Positions 34,867-43,106 of a DNA stretch of 64,000 bases are shown here, one piece after another. The position numbers and the translations under genes are program-made. The notes beneath the pieces were generated by a model. It did no database searches, was not told where the DNA came from, and saw only the letters and a list, made by a program, of their open reading frames with translations. Each line of letters begins with the position of its first letter. Within the stretch, counting starts at the first letter, position 1. This DNA comes from Candidatus Denitrolinea symbiosum (GTDB lineage Bacteria > Chloroflexota > Anaerolineae > Anaerolineales > Villigracilaceae), in contig BLAA01000001.1 of NCBI GenBank assembly GCA_017312345.1, positions 2,666,001-2,730,000 of the forward strand, in the 5' to 3' direction.

Positions 34867-35622
34867 ATGAATAAAATCGTCATCGAAAATCTCTCCCTCC
34901 AATATTCCGACGGCACCGAATCGCTCCGCAGCGTGAGCATGGGGATCCCCGCCAACCAGATCACGGTCCTGTTCGGACCTGCGGGCGGCGGCAAGTCCAC
35001 CCTTCTGCGCTGCCTCAACCGCCTCAACGACCTGACCGAAGTCCGCGCTTCGACGGGCAAAATTTTGATTGACGGCGTAAACATCCTCGATCCCAAAACG
35101 GACGTGATCGCCCTGCGGCGGAGAGTCGGGATGGTCTTCGCCCGTCCCGTTGTCCTGCCCATGTCCATCCGCGGCAATTTGACCTATGGACTGGAACTCG
35201 CGGGCGAGACGCGCCGCGCCCGCCTCGACGAGGCGGTGGAGCGCAGCCTTCGTCTCGCGGCCATCTGGGACGAGGTGAATGACCGCCTCGACGATCCCGC
35301 CATCGCGCTTTCAGGCGGACAGCAGCAACGCGTCTGCCTGGCGCGCGTCCTGGCGCTCCAGCCCGAGATCGTCCTGCTCGACGAGCCGACTTCGGGACTC
35401 GATCCCATCTCCACCGGCAAAGTGGAGGCCGCCCTGCAGGAGTTGAAGAAAGACTATACCATCGTCCTTGTCCCGCACTCCGTCCAGCAAGCCGCCCGCA
35501 CCGCCGACCATGCCGCGTTTTTCCTGCAAGGCGAACTGGTGGAGTTCCGGGCGGGACAGGATATCTTCACCAATCCGAGGGATAAGCGCACCGAGGATTA
35601 CGTCACGGGGAGGTTTGGCTAA
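34867..35622 (+). CDS. pstB: PstB-like phosphate ABC transporter ATPase with altered Q-loop
   Basis: 251 residues. Walker A GPAGGGKST, signature LSGGQQQR and Walker B VLLDEPTSGLDP are canonical, and the H-switch is VLVPHSVQQAAR. The Q-loop, normally VFQ-P, reads VFARPVVLP, so the Gln is replaced by Ala. This is the reverse of the other PstB, which keeps the Q-loop but lacks the signature. It is the last Pst gene of the plus-strand run. No phoU is present. Confidence 0.9.
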   Translation: MNKIVIENLSLQYSDGTESLRSVSMGIPANQITVLFGPAGGGKSTLLRCLNRLNDLTEVRASTGKILIDGVNILDPKTDVIALRRRVGMVFARPVVLPMSIRGNLTYGLELAGETRRARLDEAVERSLRLAAIWDEVNDRLDDPAIALSGGQQQRVCLARVLALQPEIVLLDEPTSGLDPISTGKVEAALQELKKDYTIVLVPHSVQQAARTADHAAFFLQGELVEFRAGQDIFTNPRDKRTEDYVTGRFG

Positions 35623-35623
35623 C

Positions 35624-35965
35624 GTGGCGCCCGGCGAGGATTCTAAAACGGTCTGGTCTTCCGAAAGCGGCGACTTGCGAAAACAATCGCAGGCTCCCGT
35701 CAATACCAGGCCGCTTCCGCCGCGACAGCAAACCGCCTACCTGCACCGCGATAAAAGCGGGCGCGGCGGGAAGGTAGTGACGCTGGTCAGGAATCTGGTT
35801 CTAACGGACGAGGATTTGAAAAGCCTGGCGAAAACGCTCAAACAAGCCTGCGGGAGCGGCGGGACGGTCCGTGAAGACGCCATTGAAATTCAGGGCGAGC
35901 AGCGGGAACGGGTCGCGGAAGTCCTGCGGAAATTGGGATACAAGGTGAAGATCGCGGGCGGTTGA
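35624..35965 (+). CDS. SUI1/YciH-like translation factor
   Basis: About 113 residues. The SUI1 core is RDKSGRGGKVVTLVRNLVLT through GSGGTVREDAIEIQGEQRER and VAEVLRKLGYKVK. In bacteria such proteins resemble eIF1 and may affect start-codon choice. Start chosen as GTG at 35624, one base after the pstB stop. An open frame continues upstream into pstB but is shadow. The use of eIF1-like proteins is of note beside many apparently leaderless genes, but no link is shown. Confidence 0.85.
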   Translation: MAPGEDSKTVWSSESGDLRKQSQAPVNTRPLPPRQQTAYLHRDKSGRGGKVVTLVRNLVLTDEDLKSLAKTLKQACGSGGTVREDAIEIQGEQRERVAEVLRKLGYKVKIAGG

Positions 35966-36027
35966 TGCGGGAATCTGGCAAAGTTGCAAAAAGCCTATTT
36001 TTACCTGGCAATCCTCTCGCGCTCGAA

Positions 36028-37506
36028 TCAGACGACAACCTTGGCAGGCTCGGTAATGCCGTCTGGTAGCAGCCCCGCCTCTTTGACGATGCGCGGGACG
36101 ATGTCCTCCCATCCCACCGGCATGATATGCAGCCCGTGGACGCCCTGCGCTTCGTAACCCTTGATCTTGCGCGCCAATTCCAGGGCAATCTGCGCGCCCT
36201 CTTCCTGTGCGGCGCCGGCCTTGTCGGCTTCTTCCATCCGCTTCAGGATGGCGGGCGGGATGAACACGCCCGGCACCTGCGTCATGTACTGGGTCATCTT
36301 CAGGCTCTTGAGCGGCGTGATTCCCACCATGATGTAGACTTTGTCGAGGATGCCGCGTTTGGCGAGTTCGTTCAGCCAGATCTCGAATCGCTCCATATCG
36401 TAGACGAGATTGGTCTGGAAGAACTGCGCGCCCGCGTTGACCTTCTTATGCTCGCGCAGCGCCTGGAACTTCGGCTCGCTGGCGAACGGGGAGGCGGCCG
36501 CGCCGAGGAAGAACCTGGGCGGAAATTTGATCTCGCGCCCGTCGAGGTAGCGTCCTTCGTCGCGCATCCGACGCAGGATCCAGAGCATCTGGACGGCGTC
36601 GAGGTCGTTGATGTCCATGCGGCCGCGCGGATGAGGCGCTAACACGGGGCTGTCGCCGGTCACGCACAGCACGTTGCGGACTCCCAGCGCGGTCGCGCCG
36701 AGGATCTCGGCTTGCAGGCTGGCGCGCGTCCGGTCGCGCGCCGCGATCTGCATCACCGGCTCCGCGCCGTTTTCGATGGCGATCTTCGAGCAGGCCCAGG
36801 AGGTCATGCGCGGCGTGGCGGAGGCGTTGTCGGTGAAGTTGATGGCGGTCACATACGGCTTGACCAGGTTGATATTCTCGATCAATTTTTTGGTGGACAT
36901 GCTCAACGGCGGCGCGATCTCGCAGGCCACCACGAACTCCCCGGCTTTGAGCCGTCTTTCCAGATCCGAAACGGGTTCAGAGTAGGCCGGGGCATGGTAC
37001 TCCGCGTCTCCCCGCCACCAATCGGGCTGGCGGATGTTGGTGAAGACGACGTCCCAGGTTTTGTAGCGCTCCTGAGCGGATTTAAAGAGAATGCCGCCGA
37101 AGAATTTGCCCACGCCCATTTTTCGGATCTCGGCAAACACGTCGCCCCAGGTTTCAGTTCCGACCTTTTCCCAGTCCAGCGGCGGCAGGACTTCGAGCAG
37201 TTTCTCCTCGCGGCCCATATTAAAGGAGCGCTCGTAGATCTTGTACCAGATGCACGGACGCGTCTTGTCCACATAGCAATGTTCGGGCGTGGAGCCGCCG
37301 CAGGGTCCGTTGCGAAGCCCTTTCGGACATTCCATCGGGCAGATGAAAGCCGTCTCCTGCAACATGCAGTTGCCGCACATGCGGCAGCCGAAGAGCGGTC
37401 CCTTGATCGCGTATTCGATATTTTCTAAAACGCGATTGGCGAATGCGTCCTTCTTGAACGGGGAATAGGCGGGCTGCCAGCGTCGACCGGGGGTGAAGAT
37501 GGGCAT
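36028..37506 (-). CDS. metF: MetV-MetF fusion, methylene-H4folate reductase
   Basis: 492 residues. The N-terminal part (residues about 38-80) is a Cys-rich MetV-like zinc/Fe-S domain: CRMCGNCMLQETAFICPMEC and GLRNGPCGG. The C-terminal part from about residue 190 is a MetF barrel (EIAPPLSMSTKKLIENINLV, GDSPVLAPHP, ITPLKSLKMTQYM). It reduces methylene-H4folate to methyl-H4folate, last step of the methyl branch. In acetogens MetV and MetF are usually separate subunits; here they are one chain. AAGGAG precedes the ATG. Last gene of the CODH/ACS cluster. Confidence 0.92.
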   Translation of the reverse strand: MPIFTPGRRWQPAYSPFKKDAFANRVLENIEYAIKGPLFGCRMCGNCMLQETAFICPMECPKGLRNGPCGGSTPEHCYVDKTRPCIWYKIYERSFNMGREEKLLEVLPPLDWEKVGTETWGDVFAEIRKMGVGKFFGGILFKSAQERYKTWDVVFTNIRQPDWWRGDAEYHAPAYSEPVSDLERRLKAGEFVVACEIAPPLSMSTKKLIENINLVKPYVTAINFTDNASATPRMTSWACSKIAIENGAEPVMQIAARDRTRASLQAEILGATALGVRNVLCVTGDSPVLAPHPRGRMDINDLDAVQMLWILRRMRDEGRYLDGREIKFPPRFFLGAAASPFASEPKFQALREHKKVNAGAQFFQTNLVYDMERFEIWLNELAKRGILDKVYIMVGITPLKSLKMTQYMTQVPGVFIPPAILKRMEEADKAGAAQEEGAQIALELARKIKGYEAQGVHGLHIMPVGWEDIVPRIVKEAGLLPDGITEPAKVVV

Positions 37507-37514
37507 GGGTGGCT

Positions 37515-37608
37515 CCTTCGAGTGAAGAGAGTAGGGAGCGGATGATTAGAGAGCAGTCGTCGCGTTCTATTTACTGCTCTCTGCTCTCTGTTCTCTGTTC
37601 TCTACTTC
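37515..37608. repeat. CTCTCTG-type heptamer repeat between acsE and metVF
   Basis: Units such as ACTGCTCTCTGCTCTCTGTT and their reverse form GAAGAGAGTAGGG on the other side, so the two ends can pair. No gene. Confidence 0.8.
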
Positions 37609-38532
37609 CTAATTATTCAGATACGCATCCGCATAGATGACCTTGTCCAGCAGGATCTGCGTCGTCTTCCAGATGGCGGCCTGTTCGGGATCGCTCATGT
37701 CGAAGTCATCCATCTGCGGCTCTTCGCTGTTGGACGCGCGTTCAGCGATCCTGTTGTAGACGCGCGCGAGCGGCGACGATATGTCCTTCGTTTCGACCCA
37801 GCGGATGACGTCGTTCTGCTTCTGGTCGAGCGGATTGGCGATCATCATCTGCAAGCCGACGCCCATCAGCATGGCGAGATAGACGCGGTTGACGAGCGGG
37901 CGATTCTCGTTCGGCACCGCGTTCGAGACGTTGCTCAGCCCGACGGAAATCTTCGGCGCGGGATCCCACGCATACTGCAACATACGCACGGTCTCGATCA
38001 GGTGCGGACAGTATTGCTGGCAGCCCGAAACGGTCAGCACGAGCGGGTCAATGATGAGGTCGTCCATGTTGAAGCCGATCTCCATCAAGTGAGGGATCAG
38101 CGTCTCGACGGCGATGTTGACGCGCGCGTCCGCTTCCACGGGGATGCCGCTCGTCCCCATCGTCAACGCGATGACCTTCGCGCCGTATTTCTTCGCCAGC
38201 GCGGGAACTTTCTCCAGGCGCTCCGGTTCCGCCGAGGTGGAGTTGAGAATCGGCTGCGCTTTCTTGACCGATTGAAGCGCCGCCTCCATCCCGTCTGTGT
38301 TGGTGGTGTCAATCGAAAGCGGCACGTCCACGACGGTCTCCACTGTCTCAACCAGCCACGGCCAGACCTCCGCAAAATCCTTTTTGCGTGGACCGAGGTT
38401 GAGGTCAATTGCCTTCGCGCCCGCTTCCACTTGCTTGACGGCCAGGTCCATGAAGAACTCACGATCCCTTGCGGCCAGGGCCTCTTTCACTTTTTCCGAA
38501 ATAATGTGGATGTTTTCGCCGATGATATACAT
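37609..38532 (-). CDS. acsE: Methyl-H4folate:corrinoid/Fe-S protein methyltransferase
   Basis: Moves the methyl group of methyl-H4folate to the cobalt of the corrinoid protein AcsCD. 307 residues, pterin-binding barrel: IDLNLGPRKKD, LSIDTTNTDGMEAAL, LNSTSAEPERLEKVP, VIALTMGTSGIP and GLSNVSNAVP. It is longer than typical AcsE (about 262 residues) by a C-terminal helical extension of about 45 residues. GGAGGAAGC precedes the ATG. Confidence 0.95.
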   Translation of the reverse strand: MYIIGENIHIISEKVKEALAARDREFFMDLAVKQVEAGAKAIDLNLGPRKKDFAEVWPWLVETVETVVDVPLSIDTTNTDGMEAALQSVKKAQPILNSTSAEPERLEKVPALAKKYGAKVIALTMGTSGIPVEADARVNIAVETLIPHLMEIGFNMDDLIIDPLVLTVSGCQQYCPHLIETVRMLQYAWDPAPKISVGLSNVSNAVPNENRPLVNRVYLAMLMGVGLQMMIANPLDQKQNDVIRWVETKDISSPLARVYNRIAERASNSEEPQMDDFDMSDPEQAAIWKTTQILLDKVIYADAYLNN

Positions 38533-38582
38533 GCTTCCTCCAATTTCTTGAACGGACGAAACCCATGCGCGGCCCTGCGCGT

Positions 38583-40517
38583 CTATTTTTTCAGGGCCTC
38601 GGCTACACTCGGAAACCTGCGGATATCCGTGTGCGGCAGAAACAACGCGGACGTGAACGCTTCATAGAAACTATTGTCCGCGGAGAGTTCAATGTAAGTC
38701 ATGCGCTTCGCGATGGCGGCGACGGCCTCGCGCTTGCGCGCGTCGAGCAGCGCCAGGTACGCGCCCTTCACCGAAGTATTTCCGAGAAACTCGAAGCGCG
38801 ACCAGTCCATGTCGGGCAGCAGGCCGATCTGGATGGCCTTCTCCACGTTGATATATTTTCCAAACGACCCGCCCACCAGCGTCCTGTCCACGCTTTCGAG
38901 CGGGATGCCCACCATGTCGGCAAGCACGGTGAACCCCGCGTAGACGGCGGCTTTGGCGCGCAGCAGATTATCAATGTCGACGCGCGTGAGGACGATGTCC
39001 GCGCCCGACGCGGTTTCCGCGCCCCAGGCGACGACGTACTCCCCGCCGTGCGCCCCCTCGCGGACCCTCGGAGTGGGCGCGGCCAGGTTGACGTTTCCTC
39101 CCTTGTCGACGACTCCCGTTATAAATGCCTCCGAAAGCAGGGAGATCAACCCTGAACCGCAAATGCCTTTTGGTTTACCGCCGCCGATGACGCGATAAGT
39201 CGGCTCGAACGTGTCGTTGTTGATCCACACTTCCTCGATGGCTCCTGTCGTGGCGCGCATCCCATCCACCACGCCCGCGCCCTCGAAAGCCGGGCCCGCT
39301 GAGCAGGCGCAGGTCACCAGCCAATCCTTGTTGCCCAGCACAATCTCGCCGTTGGTGCCGACGTCAATGAACAGGGTCACGCTATTGGCGGCGTCCAGCC
39401 CCGACGAGAGCGCGCCCGCCGTGATGTCCGCGCCGACGTAACTCGCGACGCCGGGCAGACAGTCCACCGCCGCCTCGGGGTGGATGTTCAGCCCGATCTC
39501 ACGTCCCGTCATTTCGGGCGGATGGTTGACCGCCGTCACGAAGGGCGAGAGGCGGATGCTTGCAGCGGGGATTCCCAGCAGGAGGTGGATCATCGTGCTG
39601 TTGCCCGCGATGGTCACTTTCGCGATCTGGTTGGGCGTCGCCCGCCCCTCGTCCAGTTTGACGCGTTTACAGGCGGTTTCGAGCAGGTTGTTGATCGTGT
39701 CCAGCGCCCGTTGACGCATCTCTTCCTCGCCGTCGTTCTTGCTGGCGTAGATGATGCGCGAGATCACGTCCTCGCCGCGCGCGATTTGGCCGTTGTATTC
39801 CGCAACCTGCGCGTGGACTTTGCCCGTCGCCAAGTCCACCAGCCAGAGCGAGACCGTTGTCGTCCCGATGTCCACCGCGCAGCCCCAGAGGGGAGCGTAC
39901 TCGTCTGCATGGCCTGGTTGTAGGTCGAGTAGTCGAATAGCCGCGTGGTCGGATGGTCGGGGAGTTTCGATGATGGCGGTGACCTTCCACGCGCCCTCGC
40001 GAAGGACTGCGCCGATCTTTCGCAACACGCTAACGGAACACGTAACGGGCTCCAGCCCATGCTGCAATCGAAATGCCGTCTGCAACCGCGACCAGTCATC
40101 AGTCTGGTCGTCCATGCTGGGCGGGGTGAGTTGGAGCGAGATACGCCTGACCGTTTGCGCCGAGGCGTAGTCGTAATCGGCAGGGACGGCGACTTCGGCG
40201 ACGACGCGGTCGGTCGTGAGTCTCCGCTCGATCTTTTCCTGCGGCGGGACGAAGATGACCGCGTCGCCCTCGACTACGGCTTGACAGGCGAGCGCGTACC
40301 CCGCCTCCACGTCGGAGGGGGAGAGGCGCAGAGCGCTTCGACGCCGGACCTGTCCCTCCGTCACCTGCACGGCGCAGCGTCCGCAGCGTCCCTGCCCGCC
40401 GCAGGGCTGGCCGATGTCTATCCCAGCCCGCAACGCGGCATCCGCCAACAACGTGTTGGTGGGGACGGTGACGGTGGCGTGGATGTTTTCGCCGGTGAAG
40501 GTGAGGGTGTGTTGCAT
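38583..40517 (-). CDS. acsV: Corrinoid protein reductive activator (AcsV/RamA-like, 2Fe-2S + ASKHA)
   Basis: Reactivates the corrinoid protein when its cobalt is oxidised, using ATP. 644 residues. The N-terminal plant-type 2Fe-2S domain has C39 and CGRC (residues 45-48) and a later Cys in LACQAV. The C-terminal two-thirds is an ASKHA ATPase (DIGTTTVSLWLVD, GNSTMIHLLLG, FIDVGTNGEIVLGN, GICGSGLI). Start: the ATG at 40517 begins the MQHTLTFTG ferredoxin domain; the open frame upstream (to 40784) runs into acsC and a repeat and is rejected. There is no Shine-Dalgarno. Confidence 0.93.
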   Translation of the reverse strand: MQHTLTFTGENIHATVTVPTNTLLADAALRAGIDIGQPCGGQGRCGRCAVQVTEGQVRRRSALRLSPSDVEAGYALACQAVVEGDAVIFVPPQEKIERRLTTDRVVAEVAVPADYDYASAQTVRRISLQLTPPSMDDQTDDWSRLQTAFRLQHGLEPVTCSVSVLRKIGAVLREGAWKVTAIIETPRPSDHAAIRLLDLQPGHADEYAPLWGCAVDIGTTTVSLWLVDLATGKVHAQVAEYNGQIARGEDVISRIIYASKNDGEEEMRQRALDTINNLLETACKRVKLDEGRATPNQIAKVTIAGNSTMIHLLLGIPAASIRLSPFVTAVNHPPEMTGREIGLNIHPEAAVDCLPGVASYVGADITAGALSSGLDAANSVTLFIDVGTNGEIVLGNKDWLVTCACSAGPAFEGAGVVDGMRATTGAIEEVWINNDTFEPTYRVIGGGKPKGICGSGLISLLSEAFITGVVDKGGNVNLAAPTPRVREGAHGGEYVVAWGAETASGADIVLTRVDIDNLLRAKAAVYAGFTVLADMVGIPLESVDRTLVGGSFGKYINVEKAIQIGLLPDMDWSRFEFLGNTSVKGAYLALLDARKREAVAAIAKRMTYIELSADNSFYEAFTSALFLPHTDIRRFPSVAEALKK

Positions 40518-40520
40518 AAA

Positions 40521-40577
40521 AGAGATTGGAGATTGGAGATTGGCAATTACCAGTCTCCAATCTCCAATTACTAATTG
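40521..40577. repeat. GGAGATT repeat forming a long hairpin at the acsC-acsV junction
   Basis: GGAGATT-type units on one side (40525-40539) pair with CCAATCT-type units (40554-40568) in a 15-bp stem. It fills the junction and overlaps the acsC stop. Confidence 0.85.
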
Positions 40578-41881
40578 AGCGCCTGTTTCATGAACGCCGG
40601 CAGGTCCACCGCCTCGCGCGGGCCGACGCGGATTTCCCAATCGGGGAGTTCCGCTTCGAGTTCGCCGGAGAGGACGGCCACGTGTCCGGGCAGGACGACG
40701 CGTTTCTTCGCGACCTTGCTGGCTACGTCGAAGCCTTTGATGGCCTTGGCGATCCGCTCCGCGTCGAACTTGCCCGCCGCCCACGCCGTCAGCACGGACA
40801 TACCCTCCGCGTCCGTCACGACGAGCCAGGCAGGAAGTCCGCTGCCTTCGACCTCGTTCGCCACCGAGAAGTAGGTGATGCTGAAGTTGGTCGTGACCAG
40901 CACGGGACTTTCGGGTTTGGGCTGGTTGATCTCGTAGACGCCCGGCTGAACCTGGATCGGTTTCTGCGGATCGGTGTAGATGTTTTCGCGCAACACAAGC
41001 AACGGGTAGAGCAGTTCGGGTTTGAACTCGCTCAAAACGATGAAGCCCGCGTACTTGGCGATGGCTTGCGCGGCGGCGATGCCTTCATCTTGCGCGTCGC
41101 AGGGGAAAGCGATGACGGGATAACCCAGCGCGCGGAAGTTGGCTTTGAGGGCGAGACGGCGTACCTGCGTAGAGCGCGTCAGCCACTCGGACAGGTTCTT
41201 CCCGCCGAGGTCGAGAACCATGTCTTCGACGCCCTTCGCTTGGATTTTCTGAGTCAGGTCGGCGAGGGCTTCCAGCGAGTCGGCTTTGACGGTCAGGGCG
41301 GCTTTGCCCTTGGCGAGCTCCGCGAGCGCGTCGGCGTTGGACGCGTCGGCGGCGTAGAGCAGCGGGGTCTCGCCTCCGCAGGCCGAAAGTCCAGCCTGAA
41401 GCGCCGCCGCGTCACCGATGAGGATGAGCGGACGTTTGGTCGCGCCGCGCACGGTCTGGATGGCGGCGGCCGCGTCGGAGTCCAGCACGAGCGCGAAGCC
41501 GTCCACGGTGAAGTCCATGCCCACGTAGTTGACCTTGTACGCGTCGGCCGCGGCCACTTTGGCGGCGAGATCGGGATCGCTGGCTTTGACGTGAATGAAG
41601 AGGCCAGGCTTGTTGTAGAAAGTCTTCTCGTGGCGGAACATGACCACTTCGTTGCCTGCCTTGACTTCGGCGCCTGCGCCCTTGAGCGCCACGAGGCGGA
41701 TGGGCGGCGCGGCGGACTCGGCCAGTTGCTTTTTGGATTCTTCGCTGACGTAGGGACAGGAGGAAAGTTCGACCTGCTTGGCGGCGAGTTTCATCGCGAA
41801 GGCGAGGCAGGTGGGGAAGCCGCATTCCTTACAGTTGGTCTGCGGGAGAAGTTTGTAGATTTGGATTCCTGAGAGAGCCAT
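40571..41881 (-). CDS. acsC: Corrinoid/Fe-S protein large subunit
   Basis: Carries the methyl group on its corrinoid to acetyl-CoA synthase, with AcsD. 436 residues. The N-terminal 4Fe-4S domain has C17, C20, C25 and C42 (NCKECGFPTC then SSCPY). A TIM-barrel and a C-terminal corrinoid-binding part follow. AAGGAG precedes the ATG. Flanked on both sides by short repeats. Confidence 0.96.
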   Translation of the reverse strand: MALSGIQIYKLLPQTNCKECGFPTCLAFAMKLAAKQVELSSCPYVSEESKKQLAESAAPPIRLVALKGAGAEVKAGNEVVMFRHEKTFYNKPGLFIHVKASDPDLAAKVAAADAYKVNYVGMDFTVDGFALVLDSDAAAAIQTVRGATKRPLILIGDAAALQAGLSACGGETPLLYAADASNADALAELAKGKAALTVKADSLEALADLTQKIQAKGVEDMVLDLGGKNLSEWLTRSTQVRRLALKANFRALGYPVIAFPCDAQDEGIAAAQAIAKYAGFIVLSEFKPELLYPLLVLRENIYTDPQKPIQVQPGVYEINQPKPESPVLVTTNFSITYFSVANEVEGSGLPAWLVVTDAEGMSVLTAWAAGKFDAERIAKAIKGFDVASKVAKKRVVLPGHVAVLSGELEAELPDWEIRVGPREAVDLPAFMKQALN

Positions 41882-41924
41882 GTTAACTCCTTGTAATTGG
41901 TAATTACCAATTACTAATTACCAA
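41882..41924. repeat. TAATTACC repeat with 22-bp palindrome at the acsD-acsC junction
   Basis: Perfect palindrome at 41893-41914 with half-site GTAATTGGTAA, followed by a further TAATTACCAATC unit. It lies between the acsD stop and the acsC Shine-Dalgarno. Confidence 0.85.
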
Positions 41925-42869
41925 TCACGCAGTGACCAACTCCGCAATCGCGGCTTTCACTCGCGCCACCGACTCGGGATGTCGCAGCACGACGATGTCC
42001 GCGCCCGATTCGATCAGCGCCAGCGCGGTGTAGGTCTCCCAGTTGACGGCGCGGGTTTTCCAATCGCCCCAGGTTTCGGGGACGCCTTCGCCGACTTTGG
42101 CTTCCTTCGTCTTCCAGGCTTCGTAGCCAGGCGTGACGAGCATCGGGAATTGGGTCATGGCGTCGCCCTGCAGCGCGGCGAGGCGCAGGCGCTGCATCAC
42201 CGAGTAGCCGTATTCGATTCCGTAACCGAGCGCGCCAGTCGTCGGGTCCATGATGATGCGGTCTTTGGGCATGCCCATATCGCTGATGAGGATGTTCAAC
42301 TGCTTCGACAGGTTCACGTCCATCGGCGTGCGCGCCTGCACGAGATGACCATTTGCCATGGCGGTGGCGACGATGGTGCGGTAGTTCTTGTCTTCGCAGA
42401 TGCCCAGGACGAGACGTTCTCCCTTGGCGGCCTCCGCCACCGGGACGAGAAGTTCGTTGTCCTTTTCGGCCTGTCCCGGCCCCCAGACGACAAGAGGCAG
42501 CCCGCTCGCGGCGAGGACCGACTTGACGGCTTTGACCGCGTCTTCGGGAGAATCGGCCAGCGTCAACCCCAGGACGAGGAGGCCGGCTCCCGCTTCTTCG
42601 GCTTTTTTCGCCCACGCGGCGGGATCGTCCATCACGTCGCCCCAGGGTTCGTTCAGCAGCGTTGACCAATCCTCGGGCCTGCGCGACTTGATCTCGATTC
42701 CCACCACCGGCTGGTTCGGCGTCGGCGCTTCGAAATGCAGATAGGGCAGGGTGGTTTGTCCGCCTATCGTGATGGACTTGCTCCGCGTCCCGCCGTCCGC
42801 GCTGGCGGCGCCGATGGTCACGGCTCGGACGCTTCCAGGCCATTTGTCCTTTGGGATTTCGAGCGGCAT
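41925..42869 (-). CDS. acsD: Corrinoid/Fe-S protein small subunit
   Basis: 314 residues. TIM-barrel partner of AcsC; starts MPLEIPKDKWPGSVRAVTIG and has DPTTGALGYGIEYGYSVMQR, a typical AcsD/CdhD block. AAAGGAG precedes the ATG. Gene order acsD then acsC within the cluster. Confidence 0.95.
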   Translation of the reverse strand: MPLEIPKDKWPGSVRAVTIGAASADGGTRSKSITIGGQTTLPYLHFEAPTPNQPVVGIEIKSRRPEDWSTLLNEPWGDVMDDPAAWAKKAEEAGAGLLVLGLTLADSPEDAVKAVKSVLAASGLPLVVWGPGQAEKDNELLVPVAEAAKGERLVLGICEDKNYRTIVATAMANGHLVQARTPMDVNLSKQLNILISDMGMPKDRIIMDPTTGALGYGIEYGYSVMQRLRLAALQGDAMTQFPMLVTPGYEAWKTKEAKVGEGVPETWGDWKTRAVNWETYTALALIESGADIVVLRHPESVARVKAAIAELVTA

Positions 42870-43106
42870 GGTGTTGCTCCTTTGATAGGATGTGAAAATC
42901 TTTGTACACAGATTACACGGATTTATTTGGTCTCTTCGCGCTCTTTGCGCGCTTTGCGGTTAAGATAAGCGAGATAAAATCCCTGCTCAGTTCGTGGAAG
43001 TCCCTTCGGGACTGGCGCTGTGGTCCGAAGGACTTTCAAGCGCTGAGGCGGGATTTCAATCCCCGCCGAACTAGGAAACTAGCCGACTAGCGAACTAGCC
43101 AACTAA
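42870..43106. repeat. Mosaic of dispersed repeats splitting acsB from acsD
   Basis: This 237-base gap holds an ACACAGATTACACGGATT unit, a CGCTCTTTGCGCGCTTTGCG stretch, the hairpins GTCCCTTCGGGAC and GTCCGAAGGAC, and an octamer array of the ACTAGCCG / ACTAGCGA type (43069-43105). It holds no gene. Confidence 0.85.

Noticed and set aside
40518..40784. Longer acsV reading frame
   Set aside because: It overlaps acsC and the hairpin repeat. The ferredoxin domain starts at 40517.
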